From Syntrophotalea carbinolica DSM 2380 (GTDB lineage: Bacteria > Desulfobacterota > Desulfuromonadia > Desulfuromonadales > Syntrophotaleaceae), in the NCBI RefSeq assembly GCF_000012885.1, contig NC_007498.2, positions 1,922,001 to 1,986,000 on the forward strand: a stretch of DNA of 64,000 bases, written 5' to 3'. The stretch's first letter is position 1, and every line of letters starts with the position of its first letter. The notes under the pieces were generated by a model. That model did not search any database and was not told where the DNA came from. It was given only the letters and a program-made list of their open reading frames with translations. This document shows positions 34,671 through 44,072 of the stretch, one piece after another. A program made the translations under genes and the position numbers.

Positions 34671-35567
34671 TCAAATCCTGACGAACTTTCGTAGAGAAAG
34701 TACGCTACCGGTAAAACCGAGGACCAGGCCACAGATCGCGATCGCTCCTTGCTGATAGGCCGAAAGGAAAAGAATACCATCGGCACCGGCCACCATCAGG
34801 ACACCATAAAGGCCTTCGCGTAAGACCAGCGTAAACACGCTCCAGACGCCGAACAGCGCCAGCAGGCCACCGAAAAGGCCTTGCAAAGCACCTTCCAGCA
34901 GAAACGGCATCTTGATAAAAAGAGGTGTGCCACCAACAAGAGTCATGATTTCAATCTCTTCACGGCGGGCATACAGGGTCAGCTTAATGGTGTTCGAAAC
35001 GATAAACAACGCGGCAAACAACAAAAAACCTCCAAATACGACGCCGGCCACTTTCAAGAGACCGACAAAGGCATCAAAACGTTCAAGCCAGTCCGGCTCA
35101 TAACTTACATCCGCCAATTCCGGAATCTGCCTAAGCCTTTCGACCACGGTCTCGACGCCGATCTGACTGCGACTTTCCTCATTAAGCACAACTTCCAGGG
35201 AAGCCGGCAAAAAATCCCTGCCGACGCCATCCAGCAGATCGGCATCCTCCCCGAGGCGCTGCTCAAAACGCCTGAAGGCTTCGTCGCGTGACACAAAATC
35301 GACCTGCTGGACCTCTTCCATGCCCTCGAGCATCGTCCGCCAGTCGGTGATTTTATCCTTATCCGGGACACGATCAAAATAGGCGACAACCTGAATTTCG
35401 CGGCCCCACTGTTCGGCAACCTGCTGAACATTAATGACCACAATGGCAAAAAAGCCCATAATCATAAGGGCTACGGCCACAGTACCGATAGCAGCACTGC
35501 ACAAAACAGGGGTCTGCTTGAGATTTCGACCGACCCTGCGGATAAAATAGCCGAGAGATTGCAGCAC
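34671..35567 (-). CDS. ftsX: Cell division protein FtsX
   Basis: 298 residues, four membrane segments: about 22-48, 170-195, 222-248 and 265-290, with a periplasmic loop (about 50-165) between the first two that binds EnvC-type partners. FtsX works with FtsE to transmit division signals across the inner membrane to amidase activators. Start is GTG 35567 with AGGA 8 bases upstream. Unusually it is separated from ftsE by 250 bases. Confidence 0.93.
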   Translation of the reverse strand: MLQSLGYFIRRVGRNLKQTPVLCSAAIGTVAVALMIMGFFAIVVINVQQVAEQWGREIQVVAYFDRVPDKDKITDWRTMLEGMEEVQQVDFVSRDEAFRRFEQRLGEDADLLDGVGRDFLPASLEVVLNEESRSQIGVETVVERLRQIPELADVSYEPDWLERFDAFVGLLKVAGVVFGGFLLFAALFIVSNTIKLTLYARREEIEIMTLVGGTPLFIKMPFLLEGALQGLFGGLLALFGVWSVFTLVLREGLYGVLMVAGADGILFLSAYQQGAIAICGLVLGFTGSVLSLRKFVRI

Positions 35568-35817
35568 AATTCTATTCCTTCAAAACAAAGTAACGATCAA
35601 AAAGGATTACAGGAAGCGTTGTTGCGGGAAAACAGAAAAATCAGGCATGATTTTCTCTGGATCACCCATCACCCATGAGGCAATACGGATTATATGCGGC
35701 ACACTGTACAGGTTGAGGTATCAGTGCAGTAAAGCTGTGCCGCGTTCGGCAAAGCACACACCTTTGGTCACAAGATACCATGCCGACAGGTGTCTTGAAA
35801 TACCGGGCCGCAAAGGG
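35568..35817. other. Non-coding gap between ftsE and ftsX
   Basis: 250 bases with no gene visible in any frame and no obvious terminator or strong promoter. ftsE and ftsX normally overlap or touch. Confidence 0.6.
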
Positions 35818-36483
35818 TCAAGGCATTTGATCGTCCACCAAACGCCCCTTGTCCAGAGACACGATGCGCCGCGGATAACGTCGAATGATTTCCCTGTCAT
35901 GCGTTGCAAGCAGTACGGTTGTCCCCCGGGCATTGGCCCCTTTGAAAAGTTCCATAATTTCGCAGGCAACGTCGTCGTCGAGGTTTCCAGTCGGTTCATC
36001 AGCGATCAGAATCAACGGATCCGTGACCAGAGCGCGGGCGATGGCCGCTCTTTGCTGTTCCCCCCCGGAAAGCTGCAAGGGAAAACGATGAAGTTTGCCC
36101 TGCAACCCGACATGTTTGAGAGCCTGATAGACTTTATTGCTGATCTCGTAACGTTTTTTTCCCTGGACTTCAAGGGGAAACGCGACATTTTCAAACAAGG
36201 TACGCGTAGAAATAAGTTTAAAATCCTGAAAAACGATGCCGAGCTTTCGACGCAGCATGGGGATACGCCACGAACGCATGCGCGTGATATTCATGCCGTT
36301 CACCAATATCTGGCCACGGGTGGGTTTTTCGGCACCGTATAGCAGCTTTAACAGGGTGGATTTACCGGCACCGGAAGGACCGGTCAAATAAAGAAAGTCG
36401 CCCTTGGGGATTTTAAGACTGAAATCAGTCAGGGCGGTGGCATCCTTTTGGTAAGACATGCAGACATTGTAAAGTTGAATCAT
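35818..36483 (-). CDS. ftsE: Cell division ATP-binding protein FtsE
   Basis: 221 residues, typical FtsE. Walker A GPSGAGKST (about 35-43), ABC signature LSGGEQQRAAIARAL (about 133-147), Walker B LILIADEPTGNLD. It is the ATPase of the FtsEX complex. ATG at 36483 (MIQLYNVCMSYQ) agrees with the family; upstream codons in the same frame belong to the pseudopilin gene region. It begins 7 bases after the second pseudopilin gene, so it may be read from the secretion operon. Confidence 0.94.
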   Translation of the reverse strand: MIQLYNVCMSYQKDATALTDFSLKIPKGDFLYLTGPSGAGKSTLLKLLYGAEKPTRGQILVNGMNITRMRSWRIPMLRRKLGIVFQDFKLISTRTLFENVAFPLEVQGKKRYEISNKVYQALKHVGLQGKLHRFPLQLSGGEQQRAAIARALVTDPLILIADEPTGNLDDDVACEIMELFKGANARGTTVLLATHDREIIRRYPRRIVSLDKGRLVDDQMP

Positions 36484-36490
36484 ATGCTCT

Positions 36491-36904
36491 CTACCAGTCG
36501 CGATAAGGTACGCCGTTGAGTCCGACAAGATCGCTGCCACTGTGCACGTCGAATACGGCACCGGTATCACCGACGACAGGATCAAGCACTTCCGGAGGTA
36601 TGGTGTACCATGTTTCCGCACTTCTGGTAAAGGGGTCCTTGGGGATACTTCTCAGATATCGTTTATCGACAAGCGCCTCGAGAGTATCCGGGTATTTGCG
36701 CTGGTCGGCGTAAAAGGCATCGATGGCCTTGCGCATCTGGTAGAGGTTTTCACTCAGCACGGACTCCCTGGCTCTTATGAGGTTACGCTGATAATGGGGC
36801 AGAGAGATACTCGCAAGTATGGCGACTATTGTCATGACGATCATGAGTTCGATAAGCGTAAAGCCGGCACTGCCCCCCCACCCTTTTGCGCATTTGGGCG
36901 CCAT
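36491..36904 (-). CDS. GspG-like pseudopilin 2
   Basis: 137 residues. Type IV prepilin signal with cleavage G/F in GGSAGFTLIELMIVM (after about residue 14), then a hydrophobic helix and a GspG-like C-terminal domain (LYQMRKAIDAFYADQRKYP, LRSIPKDPFT, VFDVHSGSD). GspG is the major pseudopilin of type II secretion. ATG 36904 has GGTGA 5 bases upstream and follows pseudopilin 1 by 4 bases. Possibly the counterpart of OxpG in Geobacter (recalled, not checked). Confidence 0.88.
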   Translation of the reverse strand: MAPKCAKGWGGSAGFTLIELMIVMTIVAILASISLPHYQRNLIRARESVLSENLYQMRKAIDAFYADQRKYPDTLEALVDKRYLRSIPKDPFTRSAETWYTIPPEVLDPVVGDTGAVFDVHSGSDLVGLNGVPYRDW

Positions 36905-36908
36905 CGAC

Positions 36909-37400
36909 TCACCAGCTGCTATAAATCGTGCCATCGAGTGCCGTCTGTTCGCTTTGAGAGTAGATATCATAGACATCCTTACCATCCCAGGTGCTCGAAT
37001 CCGGGGCATCCCGGTATCCCCGCAGCCCCCATCCCAACCCCTCATCGAAGGGGTCGCGAGGCAATTTTCGAAGATATTTTCGAGGAAAATCGTAGAGGCC
37101 CTTCCAATCCTTGCCTTCGACCAGTACGTCAAGGCTGGCCGGATAACCGGTCTGATCCGCTTCTGCAATGATATGGTTATCTTTGACCGCCTGGTCGTAA
37201 TCCTCCTTGTACTGATCGATGGCCATCCGCATGACCCTCAAGGCACGTCGCAACTCCATTTCCCGCGTCCGCTTAACGGTGACTTCGGCCAAAGGCAGCA
37301 CAGCCGTCACCAGAATGCCGAGTATGGCCACTGTAACGACGACCTCGATCAAAGTGAAACCGTGCGCATAAGACAACAGGCGGTTTTTATTGTTTCCCAT
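36909..37400 (-). CDS. GspG-like pseudopilin 1
   Basis: 163 residues. Prepilin cleavage site in YAHGFTLIEVVVTVAILG (after about residue 14), hydrophobic helix to about 35, then a GspG-type head (LRVMRMAIDQYKEDYD, LRKLPRDPFDEGLGW, VYDIYSQSEQ). The calcium-site region of GspG (DPF...S) is recognisable. ATG 37400 abuts the secretin stop. Two GspG-like genes in tandem, with no GspH/I/J/K visible, is atypical for type II secretion. Confidence 0.88.
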   Translation of the reverse strand: MGNNKNRLLSYAHGFTLIEVVVTVAILGILVTAVLPLAEVTVKRTREMELRRALRVMRMAIDQYKEDYDQAVKDNHIIAEADQTGYPASLDVLVEGKDWKGLYDFPRKYLRKLPRDPFDEGLGWGLRGYRDAPDSSTWDGKDVYDIYSQSEQTALDGTIYSSW

Positions 37401-39704
37401 TTATTCCATCTCGATCGTCAAAGGAGTGGCCGTGCAGGCGTCACTCAGCCCCTGCCCGGTATTTACCGTGCAATCGTCGAGCGAAAACACAAGGCTCCCC
37501 TCGCCAATGGTCTTGAATTCCACAATGGCGACAGGGCCTTCCCCTGATACGCCGCTTTTCCCCACCTCACGCTGCACATCAATGACCACCTCTTCGAAAC
37601 CATCGGAAGCCGACATGGTGGCATGACTCTCCTGCCCCTGCGTGCCCATCAAAGCGCCCGGGACAACCCCGACCGGCTGAACCAGAGCCGAGGGATAGCG
37701 CAAAGCAAACCGCGCTGACAGAAGGCTCCGTATCCCCATCGCCGACACTTGCAGAGCAAAGGACCGCTCCGGAGCCACTGTTTCCGGGCCGGAAAGTTGA
37801 AACTCATGAGGCCGCGTGGAATCCTTCGGCCCCGCCTCCGTCTTGCTCGGCTCAGACGTTTCGGCCGGGTCTTCATCCGTAAAGCGAGCAAATCGCGCAC
37901 CCGGAGCGAGATCGTCCTCGCCACCCGACCATATGGTCGCCACATCCGGCCTCGGCATATCGACGCTGCGTACGATATGCGGAGTAATGGAAAGCAGGAT
38001 TTCACTCTTGTTTTTTTCCTTGCTGCGGCCGGTGAAAAGATGACCGATAATCGGGATGCTGCCGATAAAGGGCAAGGTATCCCGTGTGTCGGACAGGTCA
38101 TTACGTATCAGACCGCCGATAATTGTACGTTCGCCATCCTTCAAAATGAGCGAGGAACCGGCATTGGTGGTTGAAATACGCAGTGCCGAGCCGCCACCGG
38201 CAATCTCTTCCTTTTCCAGAATGCTGCTGACCTCCAGGGTGAGTTTGGTGACGATGGTATCGTCGAGCTGAATATTGGGTTCGACATCGAGCTTGACCCC
38301 GACATCGATATACTGGACATTGGTGGAGGTGACATCCCCGGTGGTGGTGCTGATATTGGTCGTGACGATCGGCTCCTTGGTGCCGATATGCACTTTGGCC
38401 TTTTCGCGATTTTTAACCCGGATTTTCGGATTGGCCAGGATTTCGCTGTCAATCAGTGTCTTGGCGAAATCGAAGGTCGCGGTCGGCAGGGTATAGAAGG
38501 ATTCGAGACGGCTGAAACTTCTTACCAGGGTATCTGTCGTGCCTCCCGCCGCCAGGGTATCGCTCACCAGGTTAGTCACGACATTGCCATCGGTATCGAG
38601 GATCGTTCGCCCCATACCGGCACTGATGGAATAGGAACTGAGTTTCGGCCCGATATCCAGCAAATCGCGATGACTGACCTCGACCAGTTCGAGATCGAAA
38701 ACAACCTCCGAATCGTTACGGTCGGAAGCCTCCAATATCTGCCTGGCCAGCTCGATGACCTCGGGTTTATCACGCATGACAATCGCGTTAAGTTCATCAT
38801 GCACATATATTTTTCGCGTTTGCAGTATGGTCCGCAACAGATTCACAGCCTTTTTGGCTTCAATATGCGACAAATAAAATACCTGTATAATCCGGTCCTC
38901 GTATTGCTTTTCCTTTTCCTTGGTTCGGGGATAGACAAGAATGGTCTGGCTATTGAGAACCCGCTTGCCCAAACCGTTGAGTTTGAGCAAAAGATCGAGC
39001 ACTTGAGCGAAGGAGGCTTTTTTAAGCAACAGGGAAACAGGGCGCGGATTTATATCCTCATCCAGAATAAAATGAATCCCGGACAACTGGCTCAAAACTG
39101 CAAAGGCCTGGTGCAAATCCATCTCGGCGAATTGAAGACTCAAAGGTTCACGTGAACTCAAAGCCAACTCGTAACCATCCATGATGGTCTGACTGGCCAA
39201 TTCCACCTGGCGCAAAAGATCTTGGGCACCGGGATCGGATGGCATCAGATGCAGTGCTTTTCTCAGGTTGGCTTTTGCCTGACCGTATTTTCCCTTTTCG
39301 TAGAATTCCTCCGCTTCGGCTACGAGCTGTTGCGCCTCTACCCGAGCCTGAAGCTCCCTCAATCTCTGCACCGCAACCGCAAGATTGCCATCGAGGGTTA
39401 CCGCCTGACGGTATTCCGCAGCCGCCAGGGAAATCTCGTTTTCCGCGGCCAGCTGATTTCCCCTTTCGTAATGCTGCAATGCCGATCGATTCCGGGCTTT
39501 AAGCCATTTCAGACGATATTCGTGTCGTTCCGGCTCGGCAGCAACCGCCGCGGCATACTGCTCCATGGCAAGGTCGTATTTGCCCTGTTGAAAGAATCTG
39601 TCCCCGGCATTGAAGGCCTGCTTCCCTGCACAACCTGCCAATACAAGTATCAGCACCAACAACAAACCGGATTGCTTTATCGCTTTATTCATCGGGTTCG
39701 CCAT
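37401..39704 (-). CDS. GspD/PilQ-family secretin lipoprotein with TPR-like N-terminus and cohesin-like C-terminus
   Basis: 767 residues. Lipoprotein signal with lipobox LAGC (Cys25). TPR-like repeats follow (about 30-210; ALQHYERGNQLAAENEI, EAEEFYEKGKYGQAKANL). Then an STN-type domain (about 215-285), a secretin N domain (about 295-370; IEAKKAVNLLRTIL), and the secretin gate (about 375-590; VPFIGSIPIIGHLF read as LPFIGSIPIIGHLF, SEILLSITPHIVR). The last about 130 residues (from FQLSGPETVAPERSFALQV to the end) look like a cohesin-type beta domain rather than an S-domain. It forms the outer-membrane channel. Start ATG 39704 has GGAGG 9 bases upstream and overlaps the upstream gene by 20 bases; ATG 39692 is possible. 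Confidence 0.88.
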   Translation of the reverse strand: MANPMNKAIKQSGLLLVLILVLAGCAGKQAFNAGDRFFQQGKYDLAMEQYAAAVAAEPERHEYRLKWLKARNRSALQHYERGNQLAAENEISLAAAEYRQAVTLDGNLAVAVQRLRELQARVEAQQLVAEAEEFYEKGKYGQAKANLRKALHLMPSDPGAQDLLRQVELASQTIMDGYELALSSREPLSLQFAEMDLHQAFAVLSQLSGIHFILDEDINPRPVSLLLKKASFAQVLDLLLKLNGLGKRVLNSQTILVYPRTKEKEKQYEDRIIQVFYLSHIEAKKAVNLLRTILQTRKIYVHDELNAIVMRDKPEVIELARQILEASDRNDSEVVFDLELVEVSHRDLLDIGPKLSSYSISAGMGRTILDTDGNVVTNLVSDTLAAGGTTDTLVRSFSRLESFYTLPTATFDFAKTLIDSEILANPKIRVKNREKAKVHIGTKEPIVTTNISTTTGDVTSTNVQYIDVGVKLDVEPNIQLDDTIVTKLTLEVSSILEKEEIAGGGSALRISTTNAGSSLILKDGERTIIGGLIRNDLSDTRDTLPFIGSIPIIGHLFTGRSKEKNKSEILLSITPHIVRSVDMPRPDVATIWSGGEDDLAPGARFARFTDEDPAETSEPSKTEAGPKDSTRPHEFQLSGPETVAPERSFALQVSAMGIRSLLSARFALRYPSALVQPVGVVPGALMGTQGQESHATMSASDGFEEVVIDVQREVGKSGVSGEGPVAIVEFKTIGEGSLVFSLDDCTVNTGQGLSDACTATPLTIEME

Positions 39705-40341
39705 CAATAGGCACCTCCTCCTCTGAAGCCTCGGTCTGGAGCGGGATCCCGGCAGGTTGCGTTGCATCAGGTTCGATGCGTATCCCGTTGCCGGTGCCAG
39801 GTCCGGGTAACACCGAAACAGGGGGTTCCGCTGCCGGGATCTGCATGCTGGCATCCTCCTCATCGTATTTTACGGTCAGATACTGCGCGGATATGTTCAG
39901 TAATCGATAGCGATTCTCGGGGCCGAAAAGCTCCCCTGCAGCAACCACAAAAACCTCTCCCTCAAGGGACAAAAAAGCTTTTTGTCCCCCCTCGTGGCGC
40001 AATACCCCCAGGAACACGGGCACCGGCCTGGGCGGAGGCATAACGGGTGCCGCAACAACGGTTTGCGGGCTGTCTTCAACGCTGGCAGCTATGGGCGGAG
40101 GGACAGCGGGAACAAAAATCGGAGCAAAAATATTCACGGTAAGATGGTCAGGTGCTCCCTGCTCATTTTCCGATGTCCCCAAAACGTCGGATGCGATGGG
40201 GGTGACGTCGGTTACCGGGGAAACAACGGCGCTGCGTTCTATGCCGACCCTGGTCTGACGCGGCCAGTTGATATATGTGTAAACAAGCGCCAGAGCCAGT
40301 ACCCCCAGGAGTGCGAGCAGTGTTTTTCCAGAGTTACTCAT
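39685..40341 (-). CDS. PilP/GspC-like inner-membrane protein
   Basis: 218 residues: one N-terminal membrane segment (about 7-25), a Pro-rich linker, then a small beta domain (about 110-165; VPVFLGVLRHEGGQKAFLSL, YRLLNISAQYLTVKY) of the kind found in PilP, GspC and MshK. Such proteins link the inner-membrane platform to the secretin. A second low-complexity acidic tail (about 170-218) is extra. Overlaps pilO by 4 bases upstream and the secretin by 20 bases downstream. Confidence 0.7.
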   Translation of the reverse strand: MSNSGKTLLALLGVLALALVYTYINWPRQTRVGIERSAVVSPVTDVTPIASDVLGTSENEQGAPDHLTVNIFAPIFVPAVPPPIAASVEDSPQTVVAAPVMPPPRPVPVFLGVLRHEGGQKAFLSLEGEVFVVAAGELFGPENRYRLLNISAQYLTVKYDEEDASMQIPAAEPPVSVLPGPGTGNGIRIEPDATQPAGIPLQTEASEEEVPIDGEPDE

Positions 40342-40892
40342 GACGACACCGTTTTAAAATAGGCGACCAGGCGGATACGCAATTCCACAGAATCCCGTCC
40401 CGGTTGCCTGGCGGCAAGTTGCACCTCTTCTACGACAACGAGTTGCGTCCAGTTTTCAAGAGCCTCCAAGAAGGTCTTTATCTGGCGGTATTGACCGGTC
40501 ACGGAAAAATCGAGTTCGTATTTGAGCACGGTCGGCAGATCGGTTTTTCCTGGTTGATAGTTAATCCTATTGATATTAAACCCCGAATCCCCGGCGTACT
40601 GATACAACTGACGAATAAAATCCGGAAAATTTTCATATGCCGCAACGCGACCATAAAAGACATCGAGTTGCGCGGACATCCGGCTAACCTGCCGGTTTGG
40701 GTCATGCTCTCCCAGGCCGCGCATATTGGCCTGCTTGCGGATCAGATCGGCCCGGTCTTTATTCAGACCCGGCAACATGACAGAGAACAGGAGCAGACAA
40801 AGGATCAAATTTACCAGCAGGCCGCCAAACACCACCCAGGATTGGACATCACGACTTCGCCATAGTTCGGCAAGGATATGCTTCATGCCCAT
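40338..40892 (-). CDS. pilO: PilO/GspM-like pilus assembly protein
   Basis: 184 residues: one membrane segment (about 18-38), a coiled coil (about 40-70; NKDRADLIRKQANMRG), then a ferredoxin-like PilO domain (about 80-184; YRQIKTFLEALENWTQLVVVEEV). PilO pairs with PilN to form the inner-membrane platform. ATG 40892 starts 1 base after the pilN stop; longer frames upstream run inside pilN. Confidence 0.82.
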   Translation of the reverse strand: MGMKHILAELWRSRDVQSWVVFGGLLVNLILCLLLFSVMLPGLNKDRADLIRKQANMRGLGEHDPNRQVSRMSAQLDVFYGRVAAYENFPDFIRQLYQYAGDSGFNINRINYQPGKTDLPTVLKYELDFSVTGQYRQIKTFLEALENWTQLVVVEEVQLAARQPGRDSVELRIRLVAYFKTVSS

Positions 40893-40893
40893 A

Positions 40894-41436
40894 TCAGAAG
40901 CCCCCCTGAATACGAAGTTCACAGCGCAACGCGCTATATGTTTGCCCCAGTGCATCCTTGACCGTGCTGTTTTCCTGGCGCAGCAACAGAACCTGAGAGT
41001 AAGGCTTGTAGCGCAACAGGCCGGCAAGATATTCCCGAAACACCGTTTCATCTTTGGCTAAAACAAGAATAGACAGTGTCTGTTTCCCGAAATCCGGTTT
41101 TATGGAACGAACCTGAATCCCCTCTATCCAGGTTTGTTCCAAATGATTGAGCATGCGGCTCCACCGAAAGTCGCGACGCTGCATAATCTGCTCGGCTTTT
41201 CGGGCTTCTTCCTGAAGCCCCTTGTGATCTGCGCCATCCTCATAAGCCGCAGACTCTTTTGCTGTCATTTCAGCCAGACCGTCCAGCACCTTTTGATGGC
41301 GGTGCCAAACCACCGTCATACCAACCAGGCTCACCATCAGCCAAAAGCCGACAAACACCAGCAAAACCATGCGAATCTTTCGCAAAACCGCCTTATCCAG
41401 AGGGCGTGGGGAGACTAGATTCACTGTCAGTTTCAT
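40894..41436 (-). CDS. pilN: PilN-like fimbrial assembly protein
   Basis: 180 residues: N-terminal NLVSPRP motif (about 7-13, PilN normally has INLLP), one membrane segment (about 23-45), coiled coil, then a PilN domain (RMLNHLEQTWIEGIQVRSI, about 95-113). The N-terminal peptide of PilN inserts into PilM. ATG 41436 is the base after the pilM stop. Confidence 0.82.
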   Translation of the reverse strand: MKLTVNLVSPRPLDKAVLRKIRMVLLVFVGFWLMVSLVGMTVVWHRHQKVLDGLAEMTAKESAAYEDGADHKGLQEEARKAEQIMQRRDFRWSRMLNHLEQTWIEGIQVRSIKPDFGKQTLSILVLAKDETVFREYLAGLLRYKPYSQVLLLRQENSTVKDALGQTYSALRCELRIQGGF

Positions 41437-42324
41437 TCACCCTCCCATCATCATGCGTTCCGCCGCACCCTGTGCAGCGGCCAGGGCCGGAGAAATATGC
41501 CCATGGCCTGTTAACAACAGAACTTTTCGGCCGAAACAATCATTCAACGCATCCAAAGTTGTCTCATCCACGGGCCTGTCGGCATGAAGGAAAACCCGCG
41601 CCCGATTACGAGGGGAAAAATCCTGCGCACAACCGGCTACGATACGATGCAACTCCTGCAACTGATGAGAGATCCGCGAACCGACAGCCCCTGCCCTGTA
41701 ATAGGACAGCACCGAGTCGCGATAAGTTTGTACAATGATACCATCCTCGTTCATCGCCAGGAGAATGGCATCACCTTCGGGATCAAGCCGGTAACGCCAA
41801 TGTCGATATATGTTCAAGCCGAAAAATCCCACCGTGTGCAAAATAAAACCGGCTTTCTGAAAAAGGGTCTCATATCTGTCGAGAGCCTGTTTTTCCATGG
41901 CCACAACCAGAAGATGGGCTTTCCCACCCCCTGTGCGTTTAAGCACCTGATAGTCGAAATGAAGGTCGGCAATCCCCGGCAGCAGTTTGCGCAGTTGCCA
42001 CGCGACGACTTCTCGGCTCTCCTTGCGCGACCGGGTAAAACCAGCGACATCCATGGTCATGACGTAACCGCATCTATCCGGCAAGGACAATGCCAGTCTT
42101 CGCTCCTTAGAGGCGATCGGCAACAAAAGCTTATGCAGTGAATTTACAAACACCTGCTCAGCCTCCGGGGAGGCTTGTTTAAGCGACTCCAGCGTCATGT
42201 CCTTCGGCATATTTTCAATACGACTGGCAAACAACTGGGCACCCTTGCGCCAACGTCGGTGCATGCCTGCGATTCGCATATTGCCATCATGGAGGTCTAT
42301 CCCGATATATCGGCGCCTTTTCAT
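41437..42324 (-). CDS. pilM: PilM/GspL-like actin-fold ATPase
   Basis: 295 residues. Phosphate-1 motif IGIDLHDGNMRIAGM (about 7-21) of the FtsA/PilM actin fold; later motifs are divergent. No membrane segment, so PilM rather than GspL. PilM sits in the cytoplasm and links PilN to the assembly ATPase. The start overlaps the gspE stop by 4 bases. Confidence 0.8.
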   Translation of the reverse strand: MKRRRYIGIDLHDGNMRIAGMHRRWRKGAQLFASRIENMPKDMTLESLKQASPEAEQVFVNSLHKLLLPIASKERRLALSLPDRCGYVMTMDVAGFTRSRKESREVVAWQLRKLLPGIADLHFDYQVLKRTGGGKAHLLVVAMEKQALDRYETLFQKAGFILHTVGFFGLNIYRHWRYRLDPEGDAILLAMNEDGIIVQTYRDSVLSYYRAGAVGSRISHQLQELHRIVAGCAQDFSPRNRARVFLHADRPVDETTLDALNDCFGRKVLLLTGHGHISPALAAAQGAAERMMMGG

Positions 42325-44054
42325 AGCGTACTTTCCCCCTCGACAAACGTTACCCTGTTGATTTCGGGCAGACTGGTAATACCTTCGAAAACTTTCTCCA
42401 GCGCCGCCTGTCGAAGAAAAACCGTTCCCATACGCGCCGCATATTCGCGCAATTGTCCCACAGCGGCCCGACCGATAATCATTTCCCGTAATTCATCATT
42501 GACTTCGAGTAACTCGACGATGGCAGAGCGACCGGAATACCCCAGCCCATGACAATGTTCACAACCACGACCTTCGTAAAATGCGCGTTTGCCATAAAGT
42601 TCGCTGTCGAGGCCAGCCCTGGACAGGACCGAAGGGTCGTAATGAACCTGCTCTTTGCAATGTGGGCAGATTTTTCTGACCAGCCGTTGGGCCAGTACCA
42701 TATTCAGACCGGAAAGAAAGTGATAGGGATCGAGCCCCATATGTAAAAAACGACCCAATACGTCAAACACGTTGTTGGCATGCACCGTGGTAAAAACCAG
42801 GTGGCCGGTCAACGCCGATTGCACCGCAATTTCGGCGGTTTCCGAATCGCGAATCTCCCCGACCATGATTTTGTCCGGATCGTGCCTGAGTATGGAACGA
42901 AGTCCCCGGGCAAAGGTCAAACCTTTCTTTTCGTTCACCGGCACCTGGACGATACCGGGCACCTGATACTCGACGGGATCCTCGATAGTTATGATTTTTT
43001 CCTGTTCGGTATGAATCTCCCCGAGCGCCGCGTATAATGTCGTGGTTTTGCCGCTGCCGGTCGGGCCGGTAACCAGCACCATTCCATAGGGAGCACGAAT
43101 CTGTTTACGAAACCGTTTGAGTTCCCGTTGGTTAAACCCCAGCGCCTCCAGGCTTAAGCCTTTGAGATCTGCGGCTATATTGCCTTTATCCAGAATCCGA
43201 ATCACGGCATCTTCGCCGTAACTGCTTGGCAAAATGGAGATCCTGAAATCGATAGAACGACCTCCGATGCGAGACTTGAAACGGCCATCCTGGGGAATAC
43301 GGCGTTCGGAGATATCCAATTCACTCATAACTTTAATGCGCGAAATGATCGGGCCCTGGAATCTACGATCGAGCGGTTCCATGGCCCGGGAAAGCACGCC
43401 GTCAATACGATATTTGACGGTTACCCCTTGCGGACCGGACTCGATATGAATATCGCTGGCCCGCTTACTCAGGGCATCGACCAAAGTCGTGTCGATCAAC
43501 TTGATAACCGGACTATGTTCCGCATCCGGTTGCTCCCCGGCCAACAAGTCTTTATCCTCTTCAAGCGCATCATCAGGAATACTACGGAACTTCTCCAAAG
43601 TGCTTTCAAGAGCTTCACCAGTTATGGTTTGACTGCCGGCAACGTGTCTCAGGATATGGCTTTTAGCAGCGACTTTATAGAGAACCGGTACACTTACGGC
43701 CCATTTAAGCTGATCGAGGCGGTCGATATCCGTGGGGTCTGCAGTCGCAACAACCACACCTTTATCGGTACGTTGCAACGGTACGACTCCGAATCGAAGA
43801 GTCAGGTCTTCCGGTAATTGATCGAGCAATTCCGGGTCAGGGTGAAAGGAAGCCATATCTACATATTCGAGACCGAATTGACGAGCCAATACCCGGGCCA
43901 GAATTTCTTCATCATAAAAACCCAGTTCAATACCGGTTTCGCCAAATCGCAACCCCAGGACTTTCATTCTTTGCAAAATGACTTCGATCTGCCCTGGTGC
44001 GATAGCTCCAAACTCAACGAGCAATTCACCCATTTTAAGCCATCTATAGACCAT
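42321..44054 (-). CDS. gspE: GspE/PilB-family secretion ATPase
   Basis: 577 residues. N-terminal MshEN domain (about 1-150; GELLVEFGAIAPGQIEVIL), N2 domain (ALSKRASDIHIE), Walker [18 protein letters not shown] (about 333-349), Walker B and His box, and the tetra-Cys zinc loop CPHC...CEHC (about 470-515) typical of GspE. It powers pseudopilus assembly. ATG 44054 has AGGAG 7 bases upstream, 18 bases after gspF. Confidence 0.94.
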   Translation of the reverse strand: MVYRWLKMGELLVEFGAIAPGQIEVILQRMKVLGLRFGETGIELGFYDEEILARVLARQFGLEYVDMASFHPDPELLDQLPEDLTLRFGVVPLQRTDKGVVVATADPTDIDRLDQLKWAVSVPVLYKVAAKSHILRHVAGSQTITGEALESTLEKFRSIPDDALEEDKDLLAGEQPDAEHSPVIKLIDTTLVDALSKRASDIHIESGPQGVTVKYRIDGVLSRAMEPLDRRFQGPIISRIKVMSELDISERRIPQDGRFKSRIGGRSIDFRISILPSSYGEDAVIRILDKGNIAADLKGLSLEALGFNQRELKRFRKQIRAPYGMVLVTGPTGSGKTTTLYAALGEIHTEQEKIITIEDPVEYQVPGIVQVPVNEKKGLTFARGLRSILRHDPDKIMVGEIRDSETAEIAVQSALTGHLVFTTVHANNVFDVLGRFLHMGLDPYHFLSGLNMVLAQRLVRKICPHCKEQVHYDPSVLSRAGLDSELYGKRAFYEGRGCEHCHGLGYSGRSAIVELLEVNDELREMIIGRAAVGQLREYAARMGTVFLRQAALEKVFEGITSLPEINRVTFVEGESTL

Positions 44055-44072
44055 TCGAAAACTCCTGACGAA

